Shown here one piece after another: positions 49,841-58,427 of a stretch of DNA of 64,000 bases. The stretch is from Oscillospiraceae bacterium (GTDB lineage Bacteria; Bacillota; Clostridia; Oscillospirales; Oscillospiraceae). Under the pieces are notes generated by a model. The model saw only the letters and a list, made by a program, of their open reading frames with translations. It was not told where the DNA came from and did no database searches. Numbering within the stretch: the stretch's first letter is position 1; each line of letters begins with the position of its first letter. The position numbers and the translations under genes are program-made. Location of the stretch: NCBI GenBank assembly GCA_017445385.1, contig JAFSUG010000003.1:1-64000 (forward strand). Reading direction: 5' to 3'.

Positions 49841-51259
49841 ATGAGAAAGAGAATTTCCTATTACGTCAGCCGGAAAAGCCCGCTGACGTGGATCGTAGCA
49901 ATTCTGCTGGTGTTATCAGCCGCTTGCCGCATTGCATATTTCTGCGAATGGAAGGGCGCAGATGCTTCGACTTTGTGGACAGTACTGATCCTGCCGCTGG
50001 CAGCTTCGCTATGGTTCGGAGTGATCTTGATCGCAAAAGGAGAAGAGCAGCTTTACCGTTCGGCGCTCCCGGCGGCGCTGTGGCTTGCCTGTATTGCGGC
50101 GCAGATCGCCCAGCATTTTGCTTCCGATTGGTTCATCGCGCTTACATGGATCGCGGCGGCTGTGCTCGCGGTTGTGTACTACGTGACGTTCGGCGGTAAG
50201 GTCCGCACGCGCTGGCTGCTTGCGCTGATCTTGATCGGGATCACGGGAACGCTCATTTGGCTGTACCGCGAGAACGTCTTTTTCAGCTTTGACCGCGTTG
50301 CGCTGATCGGCCAGGCGGCGCGCATCTCGCTTGCGCTTGCCTTTACGCTTACCGTTCTCTTCATGCGCACCTATCATGACGGCGCCTACCATTCCACATG
50401 GGGCGACCGGCCGGACGGCAGACGCATCCGCGATCTTTCTCCGATCACATACGTCGGCTCGTTTATGATGCCGAACCGCAACGGCGCTTCCAATAACTTC
50501 CGCGACAGCTTTGAGATCACGCATCTGGAAAAATACATCCACGCAAAGCGCCGCGAGGGTCTGACGAACTTCGGCATCAACCATGCGCTGCTCGCCGGCT
50601 ACGTCCGCACGGTTGCGGAGTATCCGGGTTTGAACCGCTTTCTTGCCGGTCAGCGTATCTACAGCCGCGGCGAGGATATCCAGTTCTGCATGACGATCAA
50701 AAAAGACATGACGCTGGATGATCCCGATACGGAGATCAAACTGCATCTCAATCCCTCCGATACGGTTTACGACGTTTACGAAAAGTTCAACGCCGCCGTT
50801 GAGGAAGTAAAAAACGCGCCGCTTGACAGCACGTTTGATAAGACGGCGCACGCGCTGATGCTGATTCCGGGCGTGCTGCTGAAGTTTGTCGTGTGGCTGC
50901 TGAAGCTGATCGACTATTTCGGGCTTCTGCCGAAATTCCTGCTGGAGGTCAGCCCGTTCCACGGGTCGGTGTTCTTCACATCTATGGGATCGCTCGGCAT
51001 TCCGCCAATCGTGCATCATCTGTATGACTTCGGCAACCTGCCGGTGTTCGTTGCCTTCGGCCGCAAGCGCCGCGAAATGGAAATCAATTCGGATGGGGAA
51101 GTCGTTTCCAGACGGTACGTGGACGTTACGGTTAATACCGACGAGCGCATCGTTGACGGCTTCTATTATGCCGCCGCGTTCAAGTATTACGAGCGTGTGC
51201 TGCGCCATCCGGAGCAGCTCGATGAAAAGCCCGAGCGCGTCAAGCGCGATATTGACTGA
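49841..51259 (+). CDS. membrane protein with E2/CAT-like acyltransferase fold, catalytic His replaced
   Basis: 472 residues. The N-terminal 180 carry about five to six membrane helices. The rest resembles the catalytic domain of 2-oxoacid dehydrogenase E2 and chloramphenicol acetyltransferase: INHALLAGYVRTVAEYPGLNRF (about 246-267), a hydrophobic insertion (about 338-365), GSVFFTSMGSLGIPPIVHHLYDFGNLPVFVAFGRKR (about 375-410) and DERIVDGFYYA (434-444). The last block matches the DHxxxDG motif, but the catalytic His position is E435. No ribosome binding site is evident before the ATG. It could be a catalytically dead or altered acyltransferase; no neighbour suggests a substrate. Confidence 0.65.
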   Translation: MRKRISYYVSRKSPLTWIVAILLVLSAACRIAYFCEWKGADASTLWTVLILPLAASLWFGVILIAKGEEQLYRSALPAALWLACIAAQIAQHFASDWFIALTWIAAAVLAVVYYVTFGGKVRTRWLLALILIGITGTLIWLYRENVFFSFDRVALIGQAARISLALAFTLTVLFMRTYHDGAYHSTWGDRPDGRRIRDLSPITYVGSFMMPNRNGASNNFRDSFEITHLEKYIHAKRREGLTNFGINHALLAGYVRTVAEYPGLNRFLAGQRIYSRGEDIQFCMTIKKDMTLDDPDTEIKLHLNPSDTVYDVYEKFNAAVEEVKNAPLDSTFDKTAHALMLIPGVLLKFVVWLLKLIDYFGLLPKFLLEVSPFHGSVFFTSMGSLGIPPIVHHLYDFGNLPVFVAFGRKRREMEINSDGEVVSRRYVDVTVNTDERIVDGFYYAAAFKYYERVLRHPEQLDEKPERVKRDID

Positions 51260-51260
51260 A

Positions 51261-51298
51261 TAAAAAGACCTGCAAGCAACGCTTGCAGGTCTTTTTTT
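51261..51298. terminator. bidirectional terminator
   Basis: GACCTGCAAGC, AAC, GCTTGCAGGTC with A-run before and T-run after. Shared with nfnB on the minus strand. Confidence 0.9.
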
Positions 51299-51300
51299 GT

Positions 51301-52707
51301 TTATTTGGAAAGCGCCTTGTCGATCGCCTTTGCGGCAACCTTGCCCGCGCCCATCGCGGAGATGACCGTCGCCGCGCCGGTTACGGCGTCGCCGCCGGCA
51401 TAAACGTTTTTGCGTGAGGTCAAACCGTCTTCCGTTACGACGATACCGCCGCGGCGGTTGACTTCCAGCCCCTCGGTTGTGTTCTTGATCAGCGGATTCG
51501 GACTCGTGCCGATTGCCATAACCACCGCGTCTACATCCAGCGTAAATTCGCTGCCGGGGATCTCCACGGGGCGGCGTCTGCCGCTGGCATCGGGTTCGCC
51601 GAGCTCCATGCGGATCGCGCGGATGCCCGTTACAAATCCGTTTTTCGGATCGCGCGGATCATCGGGGTTCTGATAGCCGAGGATTTCAACCGGGTTGCAG
51701 AGCAGACGGAAGTCGATGCCCTCCTCCTGCGCGTGCTCCACTTCCTCGCGCCGCGCCGGCAGCTCCTCCATGGAGCGGCGATAGATGATATAGACCTTCT
51801 CCGCGCCGAGACGGAGCGCCGTTCGCGCGGCGTCCATCGCGACGTTGCCGCCGCCGACGACCGCGACCTTGCCGCCCTTCATGATGGGCGTTTTCGGATC
51901 ATCGAGATATGCTTTCATCAGGTTGCTGCGCGTTAAAAACTCGTTGGCGGAATATACGCCCTTGAGCGCTTCGCCGGGAATGTTCATAAAGTTGGGAAGT
52001 CCCGCGCCCGAGCCGATAAACACCGCCTCAAAGCCCATCTCAAACAGCTCGTCAACCGTGAGCGTTTTGCCGATAATCACGTTCGGCTCTACGTCAACGC
52101 CGAGCGCCTTGAGCGTCTGCACTTCTTTTGCAACGATCGCCTTCGGCAGCCGGAATTCGGGAATGCCGTAAACAAGCACGCCGCCGGCTGTATGCAGCGC
52201 TTCGTAAACGGTAACGGCGTAGCCCTTCTTTGCAAGGTCGCCCGCGCAGGTCAGCCCGGAAGGACCGGAACCGACAACCGCCACCTTATGACCGTTCGGC
52301 TGCGGTTTTACAGGCGCTTCATGGCTGTTTGCGTTGTGCCAGTCCGCCGCGAATCGCTCCAGCCGACCGATGCCGACAGGCTCAAACTTGATGCCGAGCG
52401 TGCATTTGCTTTCGCACTGCGTTTCCTGCGGACATACGCGGCCGCAGACTGCCGGCAGGGAAGAGGACTTCGTAATGATCTGATATGCGCCCTCGAAATC
52501 GCCGTCTTTCATCTTTGCGATGAAATCGGGGATTTCAATGTTGACCGGGCAGCCTTCTACGCACGGGCGGTTTTTGCAGTTGAGGCAGCGTTTCGCTTCC
52601 TCGATGGCAACCTCCGCCGTATAGCCGAGCGCAACTTCGCTGAAGTTCCGCGCGCGGACTTCCGGCGATTGGGTTGGCATTTCGTGTTTTTTCGGGTTCA
52701 GCGCCAT
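51301..52707 (-). CDS. nfnB: NADH-dependent reduced ferredoxin:NADP+ oxidoreductase subunit B (NfnB, GltA-like)
   Basis: Large subunit of the electron-bifurcating Nfn complex, also called glutamate synthase small-subunit homologue. Start at the ATG at 52707 with GGGGGTG upstream; the extra codons to 52737 are not used. 468 residues: N-terminal ferredoxin-like part with two cysteine clusters (CLNCKNRPCVEGCP, CGRVCPQETQCESKC), then an FAD site GSGPSGLTCAG and a second dinucleotide site GGGNVAMDAART. It lies 2 bases after nfnA. Alone it could be called glutamate synthase beta chain, but the nfnA pairing and lack of a GltB make Nfn the better call. Confidence 0.9.
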   Translation of the reverse strand: MALNPKKHEMPTQSPEVRARNFSEVALGYTAEVAIEEAKRCLNCKNRPCVEGCPVNIEIPDFIAKMKDGDFEGAYQIITKSSSLPAVCGRVCPQETQCESKCTLGIKFEPVGIGRLERFAADWHNANSHEAPVKPQPNGHKVAVVGSGPSGLTCAGDLAKKGYAVTVYEALHTAGGVLVYGIPEFRLPKAIVAKEVQTLKALGVDVEPNVIIGKTLTVDELFEMGFEAVFIGSGAGLPNFMNIPGEALKGVYSANEFLTRSNLMKAYLDDPKTPIMKGGKVAVVGGGNVAMDAARTALRLGAEKVYIIYRRSMEELPARREEVEHAQEEGIDFRLLCNPVEILGYQNPDDPRDPKNGFVTGIRAIRMELGEPDASGRRRPVEIPGSEFTLDVDAVVMAIGTSPNPLIKNTTEGLEVNRRGGIVVTEDGLTSRKNVYAGGDAVTGAATVISAMGAGKVAAKAIDKALSK

Positions 52708-52709
52708 AA

Positions 52710-53561
52710 TTACTGCACCCCCTTGAAGAGATTGCACGTCTTTTCGTGGGCGTGCCGTTCATAGTCAAAATACATTCTGCCGCGGCTCATCGCCTCGTCA
52801 AAATCAATTTCGTAGCCGTTGAAATCCGGTCCGTCCACGCAGGCGAATTTCGTAACGCGTTTGCCGTCCTGCAAAAGGGTGATCCGGCAGCCGCCGCACA
52901 TTCCCGTGCCGTCGATCATGATCGGGTTCATCGAAACCGTAACCGGCACGCCGAACGGCTTTGCCGCCGCAACAACAAACTTCATCATGATCAGCGGACC
53001 GATTGTTATAATCATATCGAATTGCTTGCCGCCTTCCAGCAGCTCCGTCAGCGGAACGGTTACGTTGCCGTGCCGTCCGTAGCTGCCGTCGTCGGTCATA
53101 ACGATCAGCTCGTCCGAGCAGGCGCGGAATTCATCTTCCAAAATCAGAAGGTCCTTATTGCGGAAGCCGATGATGCTCGTAACCTCTGCGCCGAGCTTGT
53201 GGAATTCCTGCGCAACCGGCATTGCGATCGCGCAGCCGACGCCGCCGCCGACGATGCAGACTTTTTTAATGCCGTCCGTATGGGTTGCCATGCCGAGCGG
53301 CCCGACGAAATCCTGGATGGATTCGCCTTCATTTTTATGGTTGAGCGCCTCGGTCGTTGCGCCGACGATCTGGAAAATGATCTTAACGGTGCCTTCCTCG
53401 GTGTTCGTTCCGGCAACGGTCAGCGGAATGCGCTCGCCGTCTTCATCTACGCGCAGAATGATGAACTGACCGGGCTTTGCCTTTTTGGCAACGAGCGGCG
53501 CTTCGATCTCCATCTGCGTTACGGTTGGATTGAGTGCTTTTTTTCGAACGATCCGATACAT
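52710..53561 (-). CDS. nfnA: NfnA, FAD/[2Fe-2S] subunit
   Basis: Small subunit of Nfn, related to dihydroorotate dehydrogenase electron-transfer subunit PyrK. Start at the ATG at 53561 (GGAGGAAAG upstream), giving 283 residues: FAD domain (PGQFIILRVDEDGERIPLTV), NAD domain (CIVGGGVGCAIAMPVAQ) and a C-terminal [2Fe-2S] site with GMCGGCR and CVDGPDF. Together with NfnB it balances NADH, NADPH and ferredoxin pools in strict anaerobes. It is transcribed from its own promoter with nfnB. Confidence 0.92.
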   Translation of the reverse strand: MYRIVRKKALNPTVTQMEIEAPLVAKKAKPGQFIILRVDEDGERIPLTVAGTNTEEGTVKIIFQIVGATTEALNHKNEGESIQDFVGPLGMATHTDGIKKVCIVGGGVGCAIAMPVAQEFHKLGAEVTSIIGFRNKDLLILEDEFRACSDELIVMTDDGSYGRHGNVTVPLTELLEGGKQFDMIITIGPLIMMKFVVAAAKPFGVPVTVSMNPIMIDGTGMCGGCRITLLQDGKRVTKFACVDGPDFNGYEIDFDEAMSRGRMYFDYERHAHEKTCNLFKGVQ

Positions 53562-53599
53562 ACTTGATCTTTCCTCCATCCGTTCATTGATGTACCATT

Positions 53600-53628
53600 A
53601 CGATAATACAATTTTCTGTTAAATGCAA
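53600..53628 (-). promoter_or_regulatory. promoter of nfnAB
   Basis: On the minus strand TTGCAT (53623-53628) and TATCGT (53600-53605), 17-base spacing. Confidence 0.55.
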
Positions 53629-53643
53629 GAAAAAATTCAATAG

Positions 53644-53680
53644 TAAAAACCGTGTGATTCTTGTGAAATCACACGGTCTT
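53644..53680 (-). terminator. terminator of ackA
   Basis: ACCGTGTGATT (53649-53659) pairs with AATCACACGGT (53667-53677); the minus-strand product ends in TTTTTACT. Confidence 0.8.
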
Positions 53681-53691
53681 TGTAAGAAGGA

Positions 53692-54891
53692 TTATTTTGC
53701 AAGTCTTGCGGTGTCTTTTGCAATCATCAGCTCTTCGTTGGTGGGGATTACGAAAATCTTTACCTTGGAATCAGCCGTGGAGATCTCCGCTTCCACGCCG
53801 CGGGTGTTGTTCTTTTCGGGGTCGATCTTCGCGCCGAGGTATTCAAGCCCCTTCATGATGCGCGCGCGGTTTGCAATGCCGTTTTCGCCGACGCCTGCCG
53901 TGAATACGATTGCGTCAACGCCGCCCATCGCCGCCGCGTATGCGCCGATTGCCTTGCGGACTTCATAGAAGAACTTATCGAGCGCGAGCTTTGCGCGTGC
54001 GTTGCCCTCTTTTTCTGCCGCTTCCAGATCGCGGAAGTCGGAGGAAACGCCGGAAATGCCGAGCACGCCGGACTTTTTGTTGAGGATGTTCATCATCTGC
54101 CCTATGTCGTAGCCGTAGCGGCCCATCAGATATTCCATGATCGTAGCGTCGATATCGCCGCAGCGCGTGCCCATGGGGATACCGGCGAGCGGCCCGAGGC
54201 CCATGGTGGTGTCAACGCACTTGCCGTCCTTAATCGCGCAGAGGGAAGAACCGTTGCCGAGATGGCAGTTGATGATCTTCGTGCCTTCGGGGGTTTCCGT
54301 TCTGCCGAGCATCGCCAGCGCGCGCTCCGCGATGTAGCGGTGGGAAGTGCCGTGGAAACCGTAGCGGCGGACCTGGTCGTTTTCGTAATACTCGTAGGGG
54401 ATCGCGTAGGTGTATGCCTCTGCCGGCATCGTCATATGGAACGCGGTATCGAAAACGGCAACCTGCGGTTTGCCGGGCATAACCTTTTCGCAAGCCTCGA
54501 TGCCCATCAGGTTTGCCGGGTTGTGGAGCGGACCGAGGGGGATGCAGTCGCGGATCGCCTGCTTGCAGGCTTCGTCAACCAGGCAGGATTCGGTGAACTT
54601 TGCGCCGCCGTGCAGCACGCGGTGACCGACAGCGTCGATCTCGTCCATCGAAGCGATCACGCCGTATTCGGGATTTACGAGCGCGTCCAGAACGGCCTGG
54701 ATGCCCTCTGCGTGCGTGGGCATCGCAACGTCAGCCGCGTCGATTACGGTCTTGCCGCCTGCTTTATAGGTGAACTTGCCGTCAATGCCGATGCGCTCGC
54801 AAAGACCTTTTGCGCTGACAGCGCCGGTTTCCGGATCCATCAGCTGATATTTCAGCGACGAGCTGCCTGCGTTAATAACCAATACTTTCAT
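53692..54891 (-). CDS. ackA: acetate kinase
   Basis: Makes ATP and acetate from acetyl phosphate in fermentation, or the reverse. 399 residues with NAGSSSLKYQL at the start, GHRVLHGG, FDTAFHMTMP, FHGTSHRYIAERAL, NCHLGNGSSL and the C-terminal FTAGVGENG block. No pta gene is adjacent. Divergent on the other side is tmcAL, whose enzyme uses acetate. The ATG follows CAGGAGTG. The promoter is in the AT-rich 120-base gap; I cannot choose between two weak -10 candidates. Confidence 0.98.
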   Translation of the reverse strand: MKVLVINAGSSSLKYQLMDPETGAVSAKGLCERIGIDGKFTYKAGGKTVIDAADVAMPTHAEGIQAVLDALVNPEYGVIASMDEIDAVGHRVLHGGAKFTESCLVDEACKQAIRDCIPLGPLHNPANLMGIEACEKVMPGKPQVAVFDTAFHMTMPAEAYTYAIPYEYYENDQVRRYGFHGTSHRYIAERALAMLGRTETPEGTKIINCHLGNGSSLCAIKDGKCVDTTMGLGPLAGIPMGTRCGDIDATIMEYLMGRYGYDIGQMMNILNKKSGVLGISGVSSDFRDLEAAEKEGNARAKLALDKFFYEVRKAIGAYAAAMGGVDAIVFTAGVGENGIANRARIMKGLEYLGAKIDPEKNNTRGVEAEISTADSKVKIFVIPTNEELMIAKDTARLAK

Positions 54892-55017
54892 GATGCATTC
54901 ACTCCTGTTTCTCTTGTTTCAAATATAATTTTGTGTTACCATAGAACAGCACCTACTATATTACAATACATTTTATCTAATAACAAGAGATTTTTTCGTC
55001 TTCTTTCGGGGGAATTT

Positions 55018-56160
55018 ATGAAGGTTGTCGGCTTGATCTGCGAATTCAATCCCTTGCATTTGGGCCATGCGAAGCTCCTGCAAACGCTGCGACGGGAATT
55101 TGATGCGGTCGTCTGCGTTATGAGCGGCAATTTCGTGCAGCGAGGCGAATGCGCCGCGTTCGGCAAATTCGTCCGCGCGCAGGCGGCGGTTCGCTGCGGC
55201 GCGGACCTCGTTTTGGAGCTGCCGGTCAGCCGCGTTTTGCAGTCCGCCGAGGGGTTTGCATCCGGCGGCGTGGAGGTTTTGCGGCGGCTCGGCTGCGTGG
55301 ACGCGCTGGCGTTCGGCTGCGAAAGCGGCGATGCAAAGCGTATCTATGATGCCGCTGCGGCGATGGATGCGCCGGGGTATGAAGATCGTCTGCGCGATGC
55401 GCTTTCTTCCGGCATGAGCTATGCCGCGGCGAAGCAGCAGGCGATGGCGGAAAACGGCGATCTGCTCCGCGCGCCGAACGATATTCTCGCCGTGGAATAC
55501 TGCCGCGCGGTACGCCGCCAAAACGCAGGGTTTCAGCTTATTGCCGTGCAGCGCGGCGGCGATTATCACGCGCAAACGCCCGATGCGGCAAATCCCTCCG
55601 CCGAAGCGATCCGCGCCTGCATTTCGCGCGGAGAAGACTGGCTGCCGTATATTCCCGAAGCCGCAAAGGCGCTTTTTTCAGGTGCGCCGCGCTACGCCAT
55701 GGCGTACGGCGAGCGCGCCGTCCTTGCGCGGCTTCGCGCGATGGACGATACGGATTGGGAAGCTTGCGCGCACGGCTCGGAGGGGCTTTACCGCAAGGTG
55801 CAAAAAGCGGTTTTAACGGAATCGTCCGTAGAGGATATTTTGCAGGCTGCAAAGAGCAAACGCTATCCGATGACGCGGCTGAATCGGCTTTTAATGTGCG
55901 CCTACCTCGGCATCACTGCGGAGGACATTACGCGCGATGTGACCGATTGCAGGATTCTTGCCTGCTCGGAGCAGGGAAGACCAATCATTCGCGCGGCGAA
56001 AAACGGCGGCGATCTGACATTGCGGAACCCCGGCGAAGCGATGGATGAAGATGCGCTTGACCGCCGATGCGGCGATCTGTTTGCGCTTTTTGCACAGCCG
56101 GGAAACGCGCTGAAAGCAGGCGCGGAGCGCGACGCAAGAATATTTTTTTCAAAACCGTAA
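55018..56160 (+). CDS. tmcAL: tRNA(Met) cytidine acetate ligase TmcAL
   Basis: Makes N4-acetylcytidine at the wobble base of elongator tRNA-Met from acetate and ATP (YlbM family). The start is the ATG at 55018 (CGGGGGA upstream). 380 residues with the nucleotidyltransferase opening ICEFNPLHLGHAKLL (HxGH), VVCVMSGNFVQRGE, LELPVS, PNDILAVEYC and LTRLNRLLMC blocks. Its frame stays open far upstream through ackA antisense DNA, which is not coding. It is divergent from ackA. Confidence 0.92.
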   Translation: MKVVGLICEFNPLHLGHAKLLQTLRREFDAVVCVMSGNFVQRGECAAFGKFVRAQAAVRCGADLVLELPVSRVLQSAEGFASGGVEVLRRLGCVDALAFGCESGDAKRIYDAAAAMDAPGYEDRLRDALSSGMSYAAAKQQAMAENGDLLRAPNDILAVEYCRAVRRQNAGFQLIAVQRGGDYHAQTPDAANPSAEAIRACISRGEDWLPYIPEAAKALFSGAPRYAMAYGERAVLARLRAMDDTDWEACAHGSEGLYRKVQKAVLTESSVEDILQAAKSKRYPMTRLNRLLMCAYLGITAEDITRDVTDCRILACSEQGRPIIRAAKNGGDLTLRNPGEAMDEDALDRRCGDLFALFAQPGNALKAGAERDARIFFSKP

Positions 56161-56168
56161 AAAAATAC

Positions 56169-56197
56169 TTGCAAAATGGCGGACAATGTGATAGTAT
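56169..56197 (+). promoter_or_regulatory. promoter and leader of rpmE
   Basis: TTGCAA (56169-56174) and TAGTAT (56192-56197), 17 bases apart. A short AGGGC-ATCT-GCCCT hairpin followed by TTTTT in the leader (about 56221-56237) could attenuate transcription. Confidence 0.5.
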
Positions 56198-56263
56198 ACT
56201 TTGGCATGAAAAGAATTGCGAGGGCATCTGCCCTTTTTACGAACCAAGAAAGAGGTGAACAGC

Positions 56264-56464
56264 ATGAAGGAAGGCATCCATCCCAACTATGAGCAGACCA
56301 CGATCCGTTGTGCATGCGGCGCGGTGATTGAGACCGGGTCCACGAAGAAGGATATCAAGGTCGAAATTTGCTCGAAGTGTCACCCCTTCTATACCGGCAA
56401 GCAGAAGCTGGTCGATACTGGTGGACGCGTAGACCGTTTCAACAAGAAGTTCGGTCTGAAGTGA
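56264..56464 (+). CDS. rpmE: 50S ribosomal protein L31 (bL31), zinc form
   Basis: Large-subunit protein bridging to the small subunit. Start at the ATG at 56264 (AGAGGTG upstream), 66 residues. The zinc-binding cysteines in [10 protein letters not shown] and [15 protein letters not shown] mark the zinc-containing C+ form. The end [13 protein letters not shown] is typical. It is followed by a strong terminator. Confidence 0.97.
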   Translation: MKEGIHPNYEQTTIRCACGAVIETGSTKKDIKVEICSKCHPFYTGKQKLVDTGGRVDRFNKKFGLK

Positions 56465-56467
56465 GCA

Positions 56468-56507
56468 AGCAAAAGTCCGCACCGCGCATCGGTGCGGACT
56501 TTTTTCT
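56468..56507 (+). terminator. terminator of rpmE
   Basis: AAAAGTCCGCACCG (56471-56484), CGCAT, CGGTGCGGACTTTTTT. Confidence 0.9.
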
Positions 56508-56532
56508 CATTTTTTAGAAATCCGGAGGCCGC

Positions 56533-57795
56533 ATGGAAAACGAGCGAGTTACAATTGAAAAAGCGATCCTTGCCGGCCTGAATGCCGACGTTTTTTCGCT
56601 AGAAGAAACCGCGACTGACGCTTCGCTCGATGAGCTGGAGGCGCTGCTCGAAACGGCGGGCGGCGAGTGCGCGGCAAAGCTGCTGCAAAACCGCCATGCG
56701 CCCGATCCGCATAGCTTTATCGGCGAGGGAAAGGCGGAGGAACTTTGCCAGTTGCTGGAGTCCACCGAGGCGAATATGGTCGTATTCGATAACGATCTTT
56801 CGCCCTCGCAGATCCGTGCGCTGGAGGATATAACCGGCGTAACGGTGCTTGACCGCAGTGCCCTGATTCTGGATATTTTCGCGCAGCGCGCCAAGACGAA
56901 AGAGGGCAGATTGCAGGTTGAGCTTGCCCAGTATAAATATCTGCTGCCGAAGCTCAGCGGCATGGGCAAGTCTATGTCCCGCCTCGGCGGCGGCATTGGC
57001 ACGCGCGGACCCGGCGAAACGAAACTGGAAACAGATCGCCGCCATATCCGCACGCGGATGCAAAAGCTCGAAGAAGAGCTGCGCCAGGTGCGCCAGGTTC
57101 GCCAGGTGCAGCGGCGGCAGCGGCAGAAAAACAGCGTTCCGGTCGTTGCGATCGTCGGCTATACGAACGCCGGAAAATCCACGCTCCTCAATCTTTTAAC
57201 GGACGCCGGAATCCCGGCAAACAACCGCCTGTTCGATACGCTCGATACAACCACACGGCAGCTTGCCGTTTCCGATACGCTTACGGTTCTGCTTTCCGAT
57301 ACGGTCGGCTTTATCTCGAAACTGCCGCATCACCTCGTTGAAGCATTCAAAGCAACGCTCGAAGAGCTGGCGTATGCCGACGTGCTGCTCCACGTGATCG
57401 ATGCTTCCGATCCCGAGCGCGATGCGCATATCCGCGTTGTGGAAAAGCTGATCGCGGAGCTTGCAGGACAGACCGTGCCGGTCATCGAATGCTATAATAA
57501 ATGCGACCTCGTTGCTGAGGACGATCTGCCGCGCGTCTCAGACGCAGTGTTTATCAGCGCGAAAAATGGCGAGGGCATTGACGAGCTGCTAAAAGCGCTC
57601 GAAAATACGCTTGATCGCGGACGGAAGCACGTTACGCTCTCTCTGCCGTATTCCATGGGCGGTCAGATCGAGCGGCTGCATGAAACGGCAACCGTTTTGA
57701 AAACGGATTATACGGGCGATGGCATCGTGGTTGAAGTAATCTGCGATAACGAAACCTACGGCCGCCTGCGCAGCTACGTAACGGAGGAACACTGA
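56533..57795 (+). CDS. hflX: ribosome-associated GTPase HflX
   Basis: GTPase that splits stalled or heat-damaged ribosomes. 420 residues: N-terminal HflX domain with HSFIGEGKAEEL and the glycine-rich LSRLGGGIGTRGPGE, a coiled linker of Arg/Gln repeats, and the G domain GYTNAGKST, DTVGFI, NKCD. The ATG follows CCGGAGG. The stop overlaps the yigZ start (TGATG). It begins a five-gene plus-strand run with yigZ, dgt, dnaG and rpoD. Confidence 0.96.
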   Translation: MENERVTIEKAILAGLNADVFSLEETATDASLDELEALLETAGGECAAKLLQNRHAPDPHSFIGEGKAEELCQLLESTEANMVVFDNDLSPSQIRALEDITGVTVLDRSALILDIFAQRAKTKEGRLQVELAQYKYLLPKLSGMGKSMSRLGGGIGTRGPGETKLETDRRHIRTRMQKLEEELRQVRQVRQVQRRQRQKNSVPVVAIVGYTNAGKSTLLNLLTDAGIPANNRLFDTLDTTTRQLAVSDTLTVLLSDTVGFISKLPHHLVEAFKATLEELAYADVLLHVIDASDPERDAHIRVVEKLIAELAGQTVPVIECYNKCDLVAEDDLPRVSDAVFISAKNGEGIDELLKALENTLDRGRKHVTLSLPYSMGGQIERLHETATVLKTDYTGDGIVVEVICDNETYGRLRSYVTEEH

Positions 57796-58424
57796 TGGAC
57801 GAGTATCTTGTTCCGACAAAGGCTGCCGATGCGGAGTTTACCGAGCGGCGCTCAAGGTTTATCGGGCATATCGTGCCTGCGGAAACGGAAGAAGAGGCAA
57901 TAGCCGCCCTCAAAGCCTTCCGCGAGCAGTATTGGGACGCAACGCATAACGTTTACGCCTATATCATCCATGGCGGCGCGATGCGCTACAGCGATGATTC
58001 CGAGCCGCAGGGCACGGCAGGCATGCCCGTTTTGGAGGTTCTTCGCCGCGAGGGGATCGAAAACGTTCTCTGCGTCGTCACGCGCTATTTCGGCGGCATT
58101 CTGCTCGGCGCAGGCGGACTCGTTCGCGCCTATACGAAGGCGGCGAAAATCGCCGTGGATGCGGCGGGTATTTCGCAAAAGCGCGTTTGGGAAACCGTTG
58201 AGCTCCCGTGTCCGTATCCGCTGTTTGAGCGGCTGCGCGGCGAGGTTGCGGCGATGGACGGCATCGTGCAGGATGTGGAGTACGGCGCGGAGGTTCTGAT
58301 CCGCGCGATCCTGCCGCAGGCGAAAACGCAGGACTTTTTAGCGCGTATCACAGACGTTTCGCGCGGACAGGTTTCCGCAGCCGTTACAGGGCAGGAATAC
58401 AGAGCGTTTCCGATAAAGGAGTAA
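57795..58424 (+). CDS. YigZ/IMPACT family protein
   Basis: 209-residue protein of the YigZ (UPF0029) family. The domain HNVYAYIIHGGAMRYSDDSEPQGTAGMPVLEVL and the block VVTRYFGGILLGAGGLVRAYTKAA are the family signature, and a small C-terminal ferredoxin-like domain follows. The family has an RNA- or ribosome-linked stress role in eukaryotes (IMPACT), but the bacterial function is not settled. It starts inside the hflX stop and ends 3 bases before dgt. Confidence 0.92.
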   Translation: MDEYLVPTKAADAEFTERRSRFIGHIVPAETEEEAIAALKAFREQYWDATHNVYAYIIHGGAMRYSDDSEPQGTAGMPVLEVLRREGIENVLCVVTRYFGGILLGAGGLVRAYTKAAKIAVDAAGISQKRVWETVELPCPYPLFERLRGEVAAMDGIVQDVEYGAEVLIRAILPQAKTQDFLARITDVSRGQVSAAVTGQEYRAFPIKE

Positions 58425-58427
58425 TCT

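Noticed and set aside
51301..52707. Glutamate synthase small subunit
   Set aside because: No large subunit is present and the coupled PyrK-like neighbour fits NfnAB better.
54262..55017. N-terminal extension of TmcAL
   Set aside because: This part lies antisense to ackA; the family start motif is at 55018 behind a ribosome binding site.
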